Notes: generated by a model not told the origin, from the sequence alone. A DNA stretch of 64,000 nt from Pseudomonas sp. QTF5 (GCF_000512695.2 NZ_AZRW02000022.1:1-64000), one strand, 5' to 3'. Shown: positions 1-8,781, numbered from the stretch's first letter. Numbers and translations: made by a program.

Positions 1-75
1 CAAGGCAGCCTTCAGCTATGAAACATGTTTACCGGACACTAGTGACGCAGAGCGTGGGAACGAGAGTTAGCTGAG

Positions 76-714
76 TTACCTGTTGGGTTGCGGTGTCAGG
101 CGCAGGTACGGCTTCACTGCGCGATAACCCTTGGGAAAACGTCGTTTGATTTCGTCTTCGTCCTTGAGCGACGGCACGATCACCACTTCATCACCGTGTT
201 GCCAGTTGGCCGGGGTGGCCACCTTGTAATTGTCGGTGAGCTGCAGCGAATCGATCACCCGCAAAATTTCATTGAAGTTACGGCCGGTACTCGCCGGGTA
301 AGTAATCGTCAGTCGAATCTTCTTGTTCGGATCGATCACGAACAGCGAACGCACGGTCAGGGTGTCGTTGGCATTCGGGTGGATCAGGTCATACAGGTCG
401 GACACTTTACGGTCCGCATCGGCGAGGATCGGGAAGTTGACGATGGCGTTCTGGGTTTCGTTAATGTCCTCGATCCACTTGTGGTGCGAATCCACCGGGT
501 CCACGGACAGGGCGATGGCTTTGACGCCACGCTGGGCGAATTCATCCTTGAGCCTGGCGGTGAAACCCAGCTCGGTGGTGCACACCGGCGTGAAGTCCGC
601 CGGATGGGAAAACAACACGCCCCAGCTATCGCCCAGCCATTCGTGGAAACGGATAGTGCCGGCGCTGGAATCTTGTTCGAAATCGGGGGCGATATCGCCA
701 AGTCTGAGGCTCAT
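76..714 (-). CDS. lsfA: 1-Cys peroxiredoxin LsfA
   Basis: This is a Prx6-type thiol peroxidase of 212 residues that reduces hydrogen peroxide and organic peroxides in the cytoplasm. The peroxidatic cysteine is Cys45 in the motif PVCTTE (residues 43-48). No other cysteine is present, so it is a 1-Cys enzyme. The C-terminal extension after residue 160, with the motif FPKGYR, is typical of the Prx6 class and of Pseudomonas LsfA. An AAGGAG ribosome site precedes the ATG. LsfA is known as a sulfate-starvation-induced protein. The neighbouring porin and tauA fit a sulfur-scavenging locus. The family assignment is firm; the sulfur role is inferred from name and context. Confidence 0.93.
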   Translation of the reverse strand: MSLRLGDIAPDFEQDSSAGTIRFHEWLGDSWGVLFSHPADFTPVCTTELGFTARLKDEFAQRGVKAIALSVDPVDSHHKWIEDINETQNAIVNFPILADADRKVSDLYDLIHPNANDTLTVRSLFVIDPNKKIRLTITYPASTGRNFNEILRVIDSLQLTDNYKVATPANWQHGDEVVIVPSLKDEDEIKRRFPKGYRAVKPYLRLTPQPNR

Positions 715-838
715 GGTGCTGCTCCTTGTGAGTGCTTGTTGAGCCCAACTGTGCCTGCGTTTTTTATAGATTAAAAAGAATAAATATCGATTTATTTAGA
801 TCATAAGTGAATATTAAATATTTGTTCACTGGACCTGA

Positions 839-940
839 ATGCACATGAGGACGAACATCGCCGACAAGGTTCGAGAAGGCCTTGAGTTGCTGCAAAGAGG
901 GGATTTTCAAGGCGAGATTACGGGGGTGACCCCGCTTTGA
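839..940 (+). CDS. Possible 33-residue peptide
   Basis: A short reading frame, ATG to TGA, encodes 33 residues with a mixed polar composition and the stretch LELLQRGDFQGEITGV. It ends eleven bases before a strong terminator hairpin and lies in a region otherwise without genes. A second in-frame ATG lies two codons on. There is no convincing ribosome site, only GGA about six bases upstream. I do not recognise the sequence. It may be a chance frame. Confidence 0.25.
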   Translation: MHMRTNIADKVREGLELLQRGDFQGEITGVTPL

Positions 941-947
941 AAACGCA

Positions 948-986
948 AAAGCCCCGCCCGGCGAGATGCCGGGCGGGGCTTTTTTA
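948..986. terminator. Bidirectional hairpin terminator
   Basis: A GC-rich stem (GCCCCGCCCGG pairing with CCGGGCGGGGC, loop CGAGAT) is flanked by A-rich sequence on the left and a run of six T on the right. It can end transcription of the porin gene on the minus strand and of anything read rightwards from the lsfA upstream region. Confidence 0.9.
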
Positions 987-1006
987 CGTCGGTTACGCGA
1001 GTGCTG

Positions 1007-2353
1007 TTACAACAGCGGGATCGAGTAGCTGACGATCAGACGGTTTTCGTCCTGGTCGCGAACGCCCGGGATGTTGGTGCGCCATGTGGCGTTTTTCCAC
1101 ATAACGCCCACATTTTTCAGCGGACCTTCTTGTACGACATACGCCAGGGTCAGGTCGCGTTCCCACTCGGAACGGTCGGAATTGTTCTCGCGACCGTTGG
1201 TACCAACGGTGTCAATGTTATCGCCATGCAGGTAAACCATACCCGCCGTCAAACCAGGTACGCCAACCTTGGCGAAGTCATACGCGTAGCGAACTTGCCA
1301 GGTACGTTCGCCGGCACGTGCGAACTTGGCGATCTGACTGTCGGTAGTCAGGTAAGCCGACGCGCCGTCACCCTGGTTCAGATAAGGGAAGTCGCTGTTG
1401 CCGTTGCTGGCCTGATAACCGCCGCCGAAAGTGTGACCGGCAACAGAGTAAAGGAACAGGCCGCTGTACAGGTTGTTGTCGACTTTACCTCGACCGGAAC
1501 GGAAGCCTTCATCGTTACCGGAACTGAAATAAGCCGAGTCGTGACCATTGGCACCGTCATCGGAGCTGTTGAAGTAACGCAAGTCAGACTTCAACACGCC
1601 AGGACCGATCGACCAGTTGTGAACCAGACCCAGGAAGTGCTGCTTGTAGAAATTTTCCAGGTTGCCGTAGTAGTACTGGGCAGTCAGGTCTTTGGTGAGT
1701 TTGTAGTCGCCGCCACCGTAGATGAACTTGTTGCTGTCACGACCGGCAGCGGTGCGAGCGTTCGCACCGGCAATCGACATCTCTTCGTTGCTGCTGGAGT
1801 TACGGCCCTTGACATGCTCGATCTGACCGCCGACCAATGTCAGGTCTTTGATTTCGTTCGAGGTGATCTGACCTCCCTGGAAGGTTTGCGGCAGCAGACG
1901 ACCGTCGTTGGTCACGATCACCGGCAGTTTTGGCTGCAGAGTGCCCAATTTCAGTTCGGTCTGGGAGATCTTGGCTTTGGCAGTCAGGCCCAGGCTGGAG
2001 AAGTTATCAACCGCTTCGCCATTGGATTCGCTTGGGAAAACAGTGCCGCCATAAGAGTTGTTGGAAGCGCCGTTCGTGCCGCCGCCTGAATCCAGTTTGA
2101 TTCCCAGCAAGCCGATGGCGTCGATGCCGAAGCCTACGGTTCCTTGGGTGTAGCCGGAGATGAAGCGCAGATCGAAGCCTTGGCCCCATTCTTCGTTTCT
2201 GCTCGGGTCGGCGGAGCCACTACGGTTATCCGTGTTGATGTAAAAGTTACGCAACCCCAATGTAGCTTTGCTGTCTTCAATGAAACCGGCGGCGCCTGCC
2301 TGCTGCGTCAAAACCCCTACGGCCACAGCCAGGGCCAAGGTGGACTTCTTCAT
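1007..2353 (-). CDS. OprD-family outer-membrane porin
   Basis: A 448-residue precursor of an 18-strand substrate-specific porin. A signal peptide is clear (residues 1-22: basic start MKKS, hydrophobic core, AGA cleavage site). The mature chain has alternating, glycine- and aromatic-rich beta-strand sequence and ends in a beta-signal-like VSYSIPLL. Length matches OprD/OprE porins (about 420-450). A GAGAGGAG ribosome site precedes the ATG. It lies back to back with tauA and beside lsfA, which suggests a role in taking up sulfonates or related small anions. The substrate cannot be read from the sequence. OprE is the closest name I would expect. Confidence 0.92.
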   Translation of the reverse strand: MKKSTLALAVAVGVLTQQAGAAGFIEDSKATLGLRNFYINTDNRSGSADPSRNEEWGQGFDLRFISGYTQGTVGFGIDAIGLLGIKLDSGGGTNGASNNSYGGTVFPSESNGEAVDNFSSLGLTAKAKISQTELKLGTLQPKLPVIVTNDGRLLPQTFQGGQITSNEIKDLTLVGGQIEHVKGRNSSSNEEMSIAGANARTAAGRDSNKFIYGGGDYKLTKDLTAQYYYGNLENFYKQHFLGLVHNWSIGPGVLKSDLRYFNSSDDGANGHDSAYFSSGNDEGFRSGRGKVDNNLYSGLFLYSVAGHTFGGGYQASNGNSDFPYLNQGDGASAYLTTDSQIAKFARAGERTWQVRYAYDFAKVGVPGLTAGMVYLHGDNIDTVGTNGRENNSDRSEWERDLTLAYVVQEGPLKNVGVMWKNATWRTNIPGVRDQDENRLIVSYSIPLL

Positions 2354-2719
2354 TGTTTCGCTCCTCTCGTTCTAATTTTTGTATTCTTTGGTCTAGGGTC
2401 TAACGCCCCAGATCCACAGATGCGCGATTAGCGCCAGACCGTGACTAACAAGTCAATCGTAACCATGTGTGTCTACGACCAAGGTCTAACCGCAATGATT
2501 TGGTCCCTGCAGGGTAATGATTTCCTCATAAACCCAAAAAGAATTATTTCATTCTTTTTAATGCCATTTAGGAATATATCTTTTCGCCAACGATCCGAAC
2601 CGGGACACAACGTATCGGCTCATAAGCTAATTCCTAAATGGTATTTATTGGCTTTTTTTTAGATCGATTAGCTTTTGCGTATCTCCCATACGTCAATCAC
2701 TATCGAAAAGGCGACGCCC
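2354..2719. promoter_or_regulatory. Divergent porin/tauA control region
   Basis: A gene-free region of about 365 bases, AT-rich, between the divergent porin and tauA genes. It must hold both promoters. The tauA half contains two inverted copies of CCATTTAGGAAT (2564-2575 and 2630-2641), described separately. A 73-codon frame at 2441-2662 inside it has no ribosome site and unlikely composition, and is not called a gene. Confidence 0.6.
2564..2641. promoter_or_regulatory. Inverted 12-base operator-like pair upstream of tauA
   Basis: CCATTTAGGAAT at 2564-2575 and its exact reverse complement ATTCCTAAATGG at 2630-2641 are separated by 54 bases. They lie 80-155 bases upstream of the tauA start. 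Both arms have similar flanks. Two well-spaced inverted copies look like paired binding sites for a transcription factor. The factor is unknown; a sulfur-status regulator would fit the genes. Confidence 0.45.
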
Positions 2720-3709
2720 ATGATGGCCAAACGCGCACTATCTAGTCAATTTGTTACAGTTTGTGTGTCGCTGATGTTTTCTTTTTCAGCCCACGCGGCG
2801 ACGCTCACGGTCGGTTATCAAACCGGTATCGACCCCAGCAAAGTCCCTCAAGCCGATGGCGTTTACGAGAAAACCATTGGCCAGAAAATCGATTGGCGTC
2901 GTTTCAACAGTGGCCCGGAAGTGGTCACCGCCATTGCGTCCGGCGATGTGCAGATTGGCAACCTCGGTTCAAGCCCGCTGGCGGCAGCCGCTTCGCGCCA
3001 CCTGCCGATTGTCGCGTTCATTGTTTCTGCTCAGATCAACGCTGCAGAAGCACTGGTGGTGCGCAACGGCAGCGGCATTGATAAACCGGAAGATCTGATC
3101 GGCAAGACCATCGCCACGCCCTTTGTTTCAACCTCCCACTACAGCCTGCTCGGCGCGCTGAAGCATTGGGGTCTGGACGCCTCGAAAGTCAAAGTGGTGA
3201 ACCTGCAACCGGCGGAAATCGCCGCCGCCTGGAAGCGTGGCGACATCGACGGCGCGTTTGTCTGGTCGCCGGCGCTGGGGGAAATCCGCAAGACCGGCAA
3301 GACGTTGACCGACGCCGCGCAGGTCGGCCAATGGGGCGCGCCGACCTTCGAGGTATGGGTCGCTCGCAAGGATTACGCCGAGAAGCATCCTGAAGTCGTG
3401 GCCCGATTTGCCAGGGTCACTCTGGATTCATTCGCCGACTACGCCGCCCATAAAGACAGCTGGACCGCCGATTCGGTACCCGTGCAGAAAATCGCCAAAT
3501 TGACCGGTGCCAATGCCGCCGATGTACCGGAGCTGCTGGCCGGTTCCGCATTCCCGGATGCCAAGGCACAACAGACCACCGCGCTACTGGACGGTGGCAC
3601 AGCCAAGGCGATTGGCGAGACGGCGAAGTTCTTGAAGGAGCAAGGGAAGGTCGAGACGGTGCTGCCGGATTATTCGCCGTATGTCAGCGCGAAGTTTGTC
3701 TCTGAATAA
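2720..3709 (+). CDS. tauA: Taurine ABC transporter substrate-binding protein
   Basis: A periplasmic binding protein of about 329 residues that captures taurine for import as a sulfur source under sulfate limitation. The signal peptide spans residues 1-26, ending SAHA before ATLTVGYQ. The mature protein shows the TauA/SsuA fold signature, with GDVQIGNLGSSPLAAAASR near residue 75 and WKRGDIDGAFVWSPALGEI near residue 170. The start is chosen at the first of two adjacent ATGs (2720 and 2723), preceded by AAAGG; upstream in-frame TTG codons would put extra residues before the signal peptide. No tauB, tauC or tauD follows: the next gene is argA on the other strand. It is therefore an orphan here, perhaps cut off by rearrangement. 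Confidence 0.9.
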   Translation: MMAKRALSSQFVTVCVSLMFSFSAHAATLTVGYQTGIDPSKVPQADGVYEKTIGQKIDWRRFNSGPEVVTAIASGDVQIGNLGSSPLAAAASRHLPIVAFIVSAQINAAEALVVRNGSGIDKPEDLIGKTIATPFVSTSHYSLLGALKHWGLDASKVKVVNLQPAEIAAAWKRGDIDGAFVWSPALGEIRKTGKTLTDAAQVGQWGAPTFEVWVARKDYAEKHPEVVARFARVTLDSFADYAAHKDSWTADSVPVQKIAKLTGANAADVPELLAGSAFPDAKAQQTTALLDGGTAKAIGETAKFLKEQGKVETVLPDYSPYVSAKFVSE

Positions 3710-3720
3710 CACGCAAAACC

Positions 3721-3852
3721 TGTGGCGAGGGAGCTTGCTCCCGCTGGAGGCCGGAGGCCTCCCAAACCCGACAACGCGGTGAATCAGTCATAACGTGTTT
3801 ACTGGTTTTGGGGCCGCTTCGCAGCCCAGCGGGAGCAAGCTCCCTCGCCACA
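3721..3852. repeat. Inverted REP pair (TGTGGCGAGGGAGCTTGCTC type)
   Basis: Two inverted REP sequences of the variant beginning TGTGGCGAGGGAGCTTGCTC face each other about 80 bases apart, between the convergent ends of tauA and argA. The arms are nearly perfect reverse complements. This is the arrangement called a REPIN in P. fluorescens. It marks the junction between the tauA and argA gene blocks. Confidence 0.9.
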
Positions 3853-3877
3853 AAAGCCAATACGGACAGCCACCCAG

Positions 3878-5176
3878 TCAGAGCGCTTTTTCGAAGATCT
3901 TCGAATTACGCTGGAAGTTGTAAAGCGACGCCCGCGCCGATGGCAAGCGTTCGACGCTGCTGGGCACGAAACCCCGCTCACGAAACCAGTGGGCCGTCCG
4001 GGTGGTCAGCACGAACAAGGTTTTCAGCCCCTGTGCCCGGGCGCGGGTTTCGATGCGTTCCAGCAGTTCATCACCGCGACCGCCATGGCGGTACTCCGGG
4101 TTCACCGCCAGACACGCCAGCTCCCCAGCATCCGAATCGGCAATCTGATACAGCGCCGCGCAGGCGATGATCATGCCTTCGCGTTCGACCACGCTGAACT
4201 GCTCGATCTCACGCTCCAGCACCTCACGGGAACGCCGTACCAGAATCCCCTGCTCTTCCAGCGGGCTGATCAAGTCCAGCAAACCGCCGACGTCCTCGAT
4301 GGCTGCCTCGCGCACAACTTCGAATTGCTCCTGAGCCACCAGCGTACCGCCACCGTCACGGGTGAACAGTTCGGTCAGCAGCGCACCATCTTCGGCGTAG
4401 CTGACGATGTGACTGCGCGCCACCCCGCCCCGGCACGCCTCAGCGGCCGCGTCCAGCAGCTCAGCTTGATAGTTGCTGCCCAGGCGCTGCAAATGCGCCG
4501 GCACTTGTTGCGGACGCAGCTCGCGAACCAGGCGACCATTTTCATCGATCAAGCCCGGATCAGCGCCAAACAACAATAGTTTGTCTGCCCCGAGGTCGAT
4601 GGCCGCACGGGTAGCAACGTCTTCGCACGCGAGATTGAAGATCTCACCGGTCGGCGAGTAGCCCAATGGCGACAGCAGCACGATGGAGCGTTCGTCCAAC
4701 AGGCGATTGATGCCCTTGCGGTCGACCCGACGCACTTCGCCGGTATGGTGATAGTCGACGCCTTCAAGCACACCGATCGGCCGCGCAGTGACCAGATTGC
4801 CGCTGGCCACCCGCAGGCGCGAACCCTGCATCGGCGATGAAGCCATGTCCATGGACAGTCGCGCTTCGATGGCGATGCGCAGTTGACCGACCGCATCGAT
4901 CACGCACTCAAGCGTCGCCGCATCGGTGATGCGCATGCCATGGTGGTAATGCGGGGTCAGGCCGCGAGCGGCGAGGCGCGTTTCAATTTGCGGACGCGAA
5001 CCGTGGACCAGCACCAGTCGCACGCCCAGGCTGTGCAGCAGTACCAGGTCGTGGACGATGTTGCCGAAGTTCGGGTGCTCCACGCCGTCGCCGGGCAGCA
5101 TGACGACGAAGGTGCAATCGCGGTGGGCGTTGATGTAAGGCGAAGCGTGACGAAGCCAATTGACGTATTCGGGCAT
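3878..5176 (-). CDS. argA: Amino-acid N-acetyltransferase (N-acetylglutamate synthase)
   Basis: A 432-residue enzyme that acetylates glutamate with acetyl-CoA, the first step of arginine synthesis, in the cytoplasm. An amino-acid-kinase-like regulatory domain covers about residues 15-250 (VLVHGSRPQIE near residue 56). A GNAT domain covers about 285-430, with the acetyl-CoA loop in the segment NPEYRHGGRGDELLE. Length fits the ArgA class of Pseudomonas and E. coli. It reads in the same direction as argE, 266 bases downstream of it across a REP pair, so a shared transcript is uncertain. Feedback inhibition by arginine is expected from the family, not visible here. Confidence 0.96.
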   Translation of the reverse strand: MPEYVNWLRHASPYINAHRDCTFVVMLPGDGVEHPNFGNIVHDLVLLHSLGVRLVLVHGSRPQIETRLAARGLTPHYHHGMRITDAATLECVIDAVGQLRIAIEARLSMDMASSPMQGSRLRVASGNLVTARPIGVLEGVDYHHTGEVRRVDRKGINRLLDERSIVLLSPLGYSPTGEIFNLACEDVATRAAIDLGADKLLLFGADPGLIDENGRLVRELRPQQVPAHLQRLGSNYQAELLDAAAEACRGGVARSHIVSYAEDGALLTELFTRDGGGTLVAQEQFEVVREAAIEDVGGLLDLISPLEEQGILVRRSREVLEREIEQFSVVEREGMIIACAALYQIADSDAGELACLAVNPEYRHGGRGDELLERIETRARAQGLKTLFVLTTRTAHWFRERGFVPSSVERLPSARASLYNFQRNSKIFEKAL

Positions 5177-5341
5177 GAACCTGGGCCTGTAATAAATAGC
5201 AGCCGAAAAAAGGGTAAAGCAGTAAACGCACAGCGGGCTGATGGTTATCGTCGGAACAGGCTTGGCAACACGCGCGCTCTCCTCATGAATACGGGTTGGG
5301 ACCCTGGCAATTTATACGGTTAGTCAGCCAAAACACAGAAC

Positions 5342-5433
5342 CTGTGGGAGCGGGCTTGCTCGCGAAGGCGGCGTATCAGACACATTAATATCAACTGACA
5401 CTCCTCTATTCGCGAGCAAGCCCGCTCCCACAT
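5342..5433. repeat. Inverted REP pair
   Basis: GTGGGAGCGGGCTTGCTCGC at 5344 and its reverse complement ending near 5433 flank about 45 bases of unique sequence. The pair lies between argE and argA and could also act as a weak terminator. Confidence 0.9.
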
Positions 5434-5442
5434 GGGTTGCGC

Positions 5443-6612
5443 TCAACTGACTGGTATCGCCGTTTTGGCCGGCGTCAGGCAGTAATGTTCAATCAATTGT
5501 CGTAATAGGTGCACGGTAGGCTGCAAACGTGACATTTCGAGGTATTCCCCCGGTTGGTGGGCGCAGGCGATGTCGCCCGGTCCCAATACCAACGTTTCAC
5601 AACCAAGACGCTGAAGATAAGGCGCTTCCGTGCCGAACGCCACTGCTTCGGCACGATGGCCGGTGAGCTTTTCAGCGATCCTCACCAATTCCGAGTCCTC
5701 GGCTTGCTCGAACGGCGGCACTTCGGGGAACAGCGGCGCGTAATCGATCTTCACCTTATGCCGTTCGGCAATCGGATCGAGCTTCTGCAGAATCGCCGCG
5801 CGCAGGGCTTTGGGGTCCATACCCGGTAACGGACGCAAGTCGAACTCCAGCGAGCACTGGCCGCAGATGCGGTTGGGGTTATCGCCGCCGTGAATGCAGC
5901 CGAAATTCAGGGTCGGTTGCGGCACACTGAACTGCGGGTTACGGAATTCGCGCTGCCACGCCAGGCGCAGGCCGCGCAGTTCGCCCATGGCGTCGTGCAT
6001 GGCTTCGAGGGCGCTATGGCCCAGACGCGGGTCCGAGGAATGGCCGCTCTGGCCGAGGATGTCGATGCGTTCCATCATGATGCCCTTGTGCATCCGCACC
6101 GGCTTCAGCCCGGTCGGCTCACCGATCACCGCCGCGCGACCTAATGGCCGCCCGGCTTCGGCCAGAGCGCGAGCGCCAGACATCGAGCTTTCTTCATCGC
6201 AGGTGGCGAGGATCAGCAAGGGTTGCTTGAACGGTTGATCGAGCAAGGGTTTGACGGCTTCGATGGCCAGGGCGAAAAAGCCCTTCATGTCGCAACTGCC
6301 CAAGCCGACCCAGCGACCATCCACTTCCGTCAGTTTCAGCGGGTCGGTCTGCCACAACGCCTCGTCGTACGGCACCGTATCGCTGTGACCGGCCAGCACC
6401 AGGCCGCCGGGGCCGGAACCAAAACTGGCCAGCAGATTGAATTTGCCGGGGCTGACCTGCTGGATATCGCAGGCAAAACCCAAGTCCCCGAGCCATGTCG
6501 CCAACAAGTCGATGACCGGCCGATTGGTTTGATCCAGGCTGGGTTGGGTACAGCTGACGGACGGCGCGGCAATCAGCGCAGCGAACTGATCTTTCATGGA
6601 CGGCAAAGGCAT
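5443..6612 (-). CDS. argE: Acetylornithine deacetylase
   Basis: A 389-residue M20-family metallo-deacylase that releases acetate from N2-acetylornithine to give ornithine for arginine synthesis. Metal-binding motifs of the family are present in order: LAGHSDTVPYD (about residues 73-83), SCDMKGF (about 107-113) and the catalytic DEESSMSG (about 138-145). A dimerisation domain lies in the middle and the last ligand histidine is in GPGDIACAHQPGEYL. The ATG at 6612 is the first good start. The gene sits upstream of argA on the same strand, matching the arginine gene pair in other pseudomonads. Confidence 0.95.
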   Translation of the reverse strand: MPLPSMKDQFAALIAAPSVSCTQPSLDQTNRPVIDLLATWLGDLGFACDIQQVSPGKFNLLASFGSGPGGLVLAGHSDTVPYDEALWQTDPLKLTEVDGRWVGLGSCDMKGFFALAIEAVKPLLDQPFKQPLLILATCDEESSMSGARALAEAGRPLGRAAVIGEPTGLKPVRMHKGIMMERIDILGQSGHSSDPRLGHSALEAMHDAMGELRGLRLAWQREFRNPQFSVPQPTLNFGCIHGGDNPNRICGQCSLEFDLRPLPGMDPKALRAAILQKLDPIAERHKVKIDYAPLFPEVPPFEQAEDSELVRIAEKLTGHRAEAVAFGTEAPYLQRLGCETLVLGPGDIACAHQPGEYLEMSRLQPTVHLLRQLIEHYCLTPAKTAIPVS

Positions 6613-6789
6613 CGCTGACTCCCAACTCCCGAATTGAAGTCCATCATAGAGCCATCCGGCGACAGGAATAAACCGCCGCGGCTGTCACCAAGTGTCAACA
6701 GACCCTACAACTCTTGAGTCCTGTACACTGCACGACCTTGGCAGCCACACATTCCCCCGGCTGCGCTCCCGATCCTGGATTTTCCGGCC

Positions 6790-8157
6790 ATGCAGAAAGA
6801 AACCGAAATCAAACTCCGCGTCAGCCGCGAAACCCTCGCCGCCCTGCGCGAGCACCCGTTACTGAAAAAACGCAACAAAAGTGGCTGGGAACGCCGTGAG
6901 TTGATGAACCAGTACTTCGACACGCCTGAGCGCGACCTGGCCCGCGCCAAGGTTGCCCTGCGCCTGCGCCGCGATGGCGAAGAAGTGATTCAGACCCTCA
7001 AGACCCGTGGCCAGAGCGTCGCCGGTCTGTCCGAGCGTCACGAGTACGACTGGTCCCTGCCCAAAGCCAAGCTCGACGTGAAGAAACTCGACGGTGAATG
7101 CTGGCCCGAAGAGCTGGCCGAGCTGGACAAGAAAACCCTGAAAGCCATCTTCACCACCGATTTCGTTCGCGAACGCGCGGAAATCGCTTGGGGCCGTGGC
7201 AAGACCAAAGTGGTCATCGAAGCCGCGCTGGACCTGGGCCACGTGGTGGTCGGCAAGCAGAAAGAAGAAATCTGCGAGCTGGAACTGGAACTGCGCGAAG
7301 GCGAACCGGCCGCGCTGCTGGAACTGGCCGCCGAACTGGCTGCGACCCTGGCGCTGATGCCATGTGACATCAGCAAGGCCGAACGCGGTTATCGCCTGTT
7401 CGACGCCAACAGCTACTCGCTGAGCTTGCCGGCGCCGCAGATCACCGCCGAAATGCCGCTGGACGATGCGTTCGCCGCCCTGAGCTGGCATTTGCTGAGC
7501 AGCAGCCAGCGTCTGGCCGAGCAGTATCGCTTCAATGGCCACTGGCGCCTGTTGCAGGACTGGGTCGAGAACCTCGCTGAAATGCGTGCGCTGATCAGCA
7601 GCCTCGGCCAAGCCGCACCGCGTCAGTCGACCCACGATCTGCGGGTCGCGCTGGATGCCCTGCTGGAAGACTGGCGCCCGCTGGTACAAGCCGGCCTGGA
7701 CGACGAAGACGTGCGCAAAGCTGCGCCGGAGCAGTTCCTCGAAGAGCTGGAAGATCCGCGCTGGGGTCTGTTCTCCCTGAACACTTCGCGCTGGTTGCTG
7801 GCCCGCACCTGGGCCGCCGATCGCAACACCCGTGGCGATCGCCAGGGCGCTGCGCAACTGGGCAGCTGGCTGCCACGCCTGTTGGGCGAAGAAGCCAACT
7901 CGCTGCAATTGCAGCGTTACCAGCAACAACCGGAAGACTTGGCCGAGCAGCTGCCGCGTATCGAGCGCATCCAGTCTTGGTTGCATCATGCACGTGGCGT
8001 GCTGGAGATCCCGGAAATGGATCGCTTGTACGGTGAGCTGAACAAACTGACGCAACTGGCCAACGAGCCGATCACCGATGAATCGCTGGATGCGCGTAAG
8101 CACCAGGCGATTGCGGTGTATCAGAATCGTGCCTGGAAAACTTTGCTGCGTCTGTAA
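6790..8157 (+). CDS. ygiF: CYTH-CHAD inorganic triphosphatase
   Basis: A 455-residue protein. The N-terminal CYTH domain opens with the metal-binding signature ETEIKLRV (EXEXK, residues 4-8) and continues with alternating charged beta strands to about residue 200 (VVIEAALDLGHV, ICELELELREG). The C-terminal half, about 220-455, is a helical CHAD domain rich in histidine and arginine (STHDLRVALDALLEDW). Family members hydrolyse inorganic triphosphate; CHAD domains bind polyphosphate. ppx and ppk1 are in the same window but 33 kb away. It stands alone, divergent from argE. Confidence 0.9.
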   Translation: MQKETEIKLRVSRETLAALREHPLLKKRNKSGWERRELMNQYFDTPERDLARAKVALRLRRDGEEVIQTLKTRGQSVAGLSERHEYDWSLPKAKLDVKKLDGECWPEELAELDKKTLKAIFTTDFVRERAEIAWGRGKTKVVIEAALDLGHVVVGKQKEEICELELELREGEPAALLELAAELAATLALMPCDISKAERGYRLFDANSYSLSLPAPQITAEMPLDDAFAALSWHLLSSSQRLAEQYRFNGHWRLLQDWVENLAEMRALISSLGQAAPRQSTHDLRVALDALLEDWRPLVQAGLDDEDVRKAAPEQFLEELEDPRWGLFSLNTSRWLLARTWAADRNTRGDRQGAAQLGSWLPRLLGEEANSLQLQRYQQQPEDLAEQLPRIERIQSWLHHARGVLEIPEMDRLYGELNKLTQLANEPITDESLDARKHQAIAVYQNRAWKTLLRL

Positions 8158-8161
8158 CACC

Positions 8162-8259
8162 GCCTTCGCGAGCAAGCCCGCTCCCACATTTGATCTTCAG
8201 CGAACACAAAATATGTGTACGACAGAAAATCAAGGTGGGAGCGGGCTTGCTCGCGAAGA
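8162..8259. repeat. Inverted REP pair
   Basis: A REP in the orientation CGCGAGCAAGCCCGCTCCCAC near 8166 faces its inverted copy ending near 8259, in the gap between two convergent genes. The spacer is about 45 bases. Confidence 0.9.
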
Positions 8260-8283
8260 GGCCCGCCCAAACGCTGCAAATCT

Positions 8284-8757
8284 CTACCCCCGCAACACCG
8301 GCAAACTCGTCGTGGATTTGATCTCCGACAACGCCACGATCGAGTTGACCTCCTGAATCCCCGGCACCATCGACAGCTTCTCGAAGAAGAAGCGCTCATA
8401 AGCCTCGATATCCGCCGTGACGATCCGCAGCAAGAAATCCACCGACCCCATCAGCACATAACACTCCAGCACTTCGGGAAAACCGCGAATCGCCTCGGTG
8501 AACTCAGTGAAGTTCGAACGTCCGTGGGCGTTGAGTTTGATCTCGGCGAATATCTGCGTGTTAAGGCCGATTTTCTTGCGGTCAAGCAACGTCACCTGAC
8601 CGCGAATGATCCCCTCTTCCTTCATCCGCTGAATCCGTCGCCAGCACGGCGACTGCGAGAGCCCCACCTGTTCGGCGATCTGCGCGCTGGAGAGCGAAGC
8701 GTCCTCTTGCAGCAACGCGAGAATCTTGCGGTCGTAGCCATCCAGCTCGCTGTGCAT
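8284..8757 (-). CDS. Lrp/AsnC-family transcriptional regulator
   Basis: A 157-residue regulator. An N-terminal winged-helix DNA-binding domain covers residues 5-60 (LDGYDRKILALLQEDASLS, then the recognition region QIAEQVGLSQSPCWRRIQRM). A C-terminal RAM/ACT-like ligand domain covers about 70-150. Lrp-family proteins usually bind amino acids and often repress their own gene. An inverted repeat in the upstream gap (8782-8801) is a candidate operator. The divergent small gene at 8884 may be its target. It is neither adjacent to dadA nor to bkd genes, so its ligand is unknown. Confidence 0.92.
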   Translation of the reverse strand: MHSELDGYDRKILALLQEDASLSSAQIAEQVGLSQSPCWRRIQRMKEEGIIRGQVTLLDRKKIGLNTQIFAEIKLNAHGRSNFTEFTEAIRGFPEVLECYVLMGSVDFLLRIVTADIEAYERFFFEKLSMVPGIQEVNSIVALSEIKSTTSLPVLRG

Positions 8758-8781
8758 AGAAAAACCTGTAGTGGGTACTAA

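Larger units (their letters stand above)
715..1006. other. Intergenic region upstream of lsfA
   Basis: About 290 bases between the lsfA start and the porin stop. The first 120 bases are AT-rich and should hold the lsfA promoter. They include an AATATT-A-AATATT palindrome near 813. The rest holds a possible very short reading frame (839-940) and a strong hairpin terminator (951-985). No other feature is seen. Confidence 0.6.

Noticed and set aside
739..762. A sigma-54-like GGCAC...GGGC element upstream of lsfA
   Set aside because: The spacing between GG and GC is nine bases instead of the required ten, so it is one base short.
2441..2662. A 73-codon frame between the porin and tauA
   Set aside because: No ribosome site, odd composition, and it would cover the operator-like repeats.
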